Positions 62,375-64,000 of a DNA stretch of 64,000 nt are shown here, piece by piece. A program made the translations under genes and the position numbers. The DNA comes from Skermanella mucosa (GTDB taxonomy: Bacteria > Pseudomonadota > Alphaproteobacteria > Azospirillales > Azospirillaceae): NCBI RefSeq assembly GCF_016765655.2, contig NZ_CP086108.1:124001-188000 (forward strand). The letters are read 5' to 3'. The first letter of the stretch is position 1, and each line of letters opens with the position of its first letter. The notes beneath the pieces were generated by a model. It had not been told where the DNA came from. It saw only the letters and a list, made by a program, of their open reading frames with translations, and searched no databases.

Positions 62375-63408
62375 CCCCTCAGCTTCGCCACGGCCGGCAT
62401 GGCGACGTTGTGGACCAGGGGGATCAGCACGGCGCCCACGGCGATCCCCAGCAGGCCCGCCGCGGCGGCGGCCACGAGCCATTCGAGCACCGCGGAGACC
62501 GCGGGAACCGCGTGGCCGACCGCCGCCGCGAAATCATGGACCGCGTGCCCGATCGCCGTGAACCCGAACTCCTCCAGCCCGTGGATGATGATGCCGCCGC
62601 CGACCCAGAGCATCGCGGCCGTCCCGATGATGCTCAGCGCCTTCAGGAAATAGGGCATGCCGATGACGAGGCCGCGCCCAATCCCCTTGGTCACGGGACG
62701 AAGCGCGCGGTCGGCGCCGCCCGGCGGGTTGCCGCCGGCGCGCAGCCCCAGGATGCTGGAGACGGGGGTTTCGTTCTGGGCGAGGGACAGGCCGACGTCA
62801 TCCGCCTTCACGATCAGCGCCACCGCCCCGTAGACGACCAGGGTGATGCCGGTGCCGACGATCGCCAGGACCAGCGCCTGGGTCCAGAACGAGGAGGTTG
62901 TCGCCGCGACCGTGGACAGGGTGATCGCCATGATCTCCGCCGACAGGATCAGGTCGGTCTGGATGGCGCCGCTGACCCGCTGCTCCTCGACCTCGGCCGG
63001 GGTTCCGGCCGGCACCACGCCGTCCCCGCCGTGGCCGTGGCCCGGGGCGTGGGGCCATATGGCCTCGTACAGCTTCTCGGCGCCCTCGTAGCACAGGAAG
63101 GCTCCCCCCAGCATCAGCAGCGGGGTGATCGCCCACGGCGCCACCAGGCTGAGGAACAGCGCCGCCGGCAGCAGGTAGAGCAGCTTGTTCTTCAGGGAGC
63201 CCATCGCGATTCGGCCGACGATCGGCAGTTCCCGCTCCGCGGCGAGGCCGACCACGTAGCGGGGCGTGACCGCAGCGTCGTCCACCACCACGCCGGCGGC
63301 CTTGGCACCCGCCCGCGTGGCCTGCGCGGCGGCATCGTCCAACGACGCGGCGGCGACCTTCGCCAGCCCGACGACGTCGTCGATGAGTGCGATCAATCCT
63401 GTGCTCAA
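62371..63408 (-). CDS. DUF808 (YedI) family inner-membrane protein
   Basis: This is a 345-residue membrane protein of unknown function with about eight helices. Family marks: STGLIALIDDVVGLAKVAAA, KNKLLYLLPAALFLSLVAPW, LLMLGGAFLCYEGAEKLYE and the repeated QTDLILSAEIMAITLSTVAA. I place the start at the TTG 63408, since the family's N-terminus (M-STGLIALIDD) begins exactly there and GGGAG lies eight bases upstream; no in-frame ATG or GTG fits. A His/Gly linker (PHAPGHGHGGDG) joins the halves. Confidence 0.9.
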   Translation of the reverse strand: MSTGLIALIDDVVGLAKVAAASLDDAAAQATRAGAKAAGVVVDDAAVTPRYVVGLAAERELPIVGRIAMGSLKNKLLYLLPAALFLSLVAPWAITPLLMLGGAFLCYEGAEKLYEAIWPHAPGHGHGGDGVVPAGTPAEVEEQRVSGAIQTDLILSAEIMAITLSTVAATTSSFWTQALVLAIVGTGITLVVYGAVALIVKADDVGLSLAQNETPVSSILGLRAGGNPPGGADRALRPVTKGIGRGLVIGMPYFLKALSIIGTAAMLWVGGGIIIHGLEEFGFTAIGHAVHDFAAAVGHAVPAVSAVLEWLVAAAAAGLLGIAVGAVLIPLVHNVAMPAVAKLRG

Positions 63409-63622
63409 CCTTGAAACTCCCGTAAATCCGCGACGAAGCCGCCGGCAGAGTACCTGCCTCCCGCATCCAACACCGTTCGAGCCGATCGGTTTCGGACAGG
63501 GACCGCGGACGGGGCCGGCTGCCGCGCGGCACCGATCATATACAGGATAAAGATCGCCTTTTGGATCAGGAACAGGGATGCTCCACCCCTGTTGCGAAAT
63601 GGGTATCCGCGAAAGGAGTGCG

Positions 63623-64000
63623 ATGACCGCCGTTACGGTCGATGAAGCGTTGAGCCGGATCGGCACCGGTTCCTTCCATTACCGCCTGCTGGCGATCTTC
63701 GGCCTGGTCTGGGCGGCGGACGCCATGCAGGTCCTGTCGATCGGCTTCGCCGCCCCGTCGCTCGCGGCCGGCTTCGGGCTGTCAATTCCGCAGGCGGTGC
63801 AGGCCGGGACGGCCCTGTTCCTGGGCATGCTGATCGGGGCCTGGGGGTTCGGCCGGCTGGCCGACCGGATCGGGCGAAGGCGCGTGCTGATCGTCACGGT
63901 CCTGATCGACGCGGTGTTCGGGCTCGCCTCCGCCTTCTCCACCAGCTTCGAGATGCTGCTGGTCCTGCGCCTGCTGACCGGGATCGGCGTCGGCGGCACC
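63623..64000 (+). CDS. MFS transporter, N-terminal part (runs off the window)
   Basis: The first 126 codons of a major-facilitator protein, starting MTAVTVDEALSRIGTGSFHY behind AAAGGAG. The visible part has the WAADAMQVLSIGFAAPSLA segment and the motif A loop GRLADRIGRRRVL between helices 2 and 3, as in the aromatic-acid/metabolite:proton symporter (SV2-like) group. Substrate cannot be told. The gene continues beyond base 64000. Confidence 0.85.
   Translation, partial: MTAVTVDEALSRIGTGSFHYRLLAIFGLVWAADAMQVLSIGFAAPSLAAGFGLSIPQAVQAGTALFLGMLIGAWGFGRLADRIGRRRVLIVTVLIDAVFGLASAFSTSFEMLLVLRLLTGIGVGGT

Noticed and set aside
1-64000. CRISPR arrays, rRNA and tRNA genes
   Set aside because: No regularly spaced repeats of CRISPR length and no recognisable tRNA cloverleaf or rRNA core sequence were seen on either strand by eye; a tRNAscan-type run would settle it.

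Overview
The window is G+C-rich, densely coded DNA with no rRNA, tRNA, CRISPR array or intact insertion sequence that I can see. The mix of families points to an alphaproteobacterium of the Rhodospirillales, most like Azospirillum or Skermanella. This rests on HWE-type and hybrid histidine kinases, an energy-taxis receptor carrying a PilZ domain, PhoX, a KaiC-like ATPase paired with a kinase, strong third-position G/C and an FNR/FixK-type box. The taxon is inferred from content, not from a marker gene.

Layout. 1-2161: end of a ribose-type ABC importer (two permeases) with a tagatose/psicose 3-epimerase-like enzyme. 2447-5630: DUF2270 membrane protein, a formate/nitrite-type channel, a tandem universal stress protein, a broken stress-protein gene and a small helix-turn-helix protein, the last two diverging around an FNR-type site. 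5862-13307: chemoreceptor with PAS and PilZ domains, a catalytic-domain-only tyrosine recombinase overlapping an acetyltransferase, a DUF1428 protein and a large hybrid kinase. 13488-17541: three-subunit molybdenum aldehyde dehydrogenase (triheme cytochrome c, 2Fe-2S subunit, Mo subunit). 17710-25849: small stress- and transport-type genes (OxlT-like MFS, small membrane ORFs, Nudix, DUF6494, CBS-BON), a prolyl-oligopeptidase-type peptidase and an AEC transporter; four copies of a 17-bp palindrome lie by these promoters. 26197-29891: HisKA_2 kinase, a large zeta-toxin-like P-loop protein and a hemerythrin protein. 29888-33013: two MFS exporters and a hypothetical protein. 33122-36888: a second ribose-type ABC importer. 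37110-40817: isochorismatase-like and haloacid-dehalogenase-like genes in divergent arrangement, then a patch of small lipoproteins and membrane proteins with an orphan terminator. 40965-49023: BrkB protein, a KaiC-like ATPase overlapping a hybrid kinase, an SDR enzyme, and an HWE kinase fused to a receiver. 49206-54490: PhoX phosphatase, a corrinoid-binding protein, and an mtoX/SCO methanethiol oxidation pair. 54759-55627: broken Rpn-transposase and terminase-like remnants. 55611-61254: lactate locus (FAD/Fe-S dehydrogenase, an FCD regulator with no DNA-binding domain, lactate permease). 61409-64000: LLM flavoprotein, DUF808 protein and the start of an MFS gene.

How it fits together. The genes describe a free-living, respiring chemoheterotroph. 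It imports sugars (two ABC systems) and lactate (lldP with dehydrogenase), oxidises aldehydes and probably methanethiol in the periplasm, scavenges phosphate with PhoX, and senses redox or energy state through many PAS, HWE and hybrid kinases. The points most worth following are the shared 17-bp operator family at 19.8-22.7 kb, the FCD-only LldR-like protein, the CTG-overlap between the KaiC-like gene and its kinase, the stand-alone zeta-like protein, the repeat-flanked 58-aa ORF and the mtoX/SCO/corrinoid cluster.
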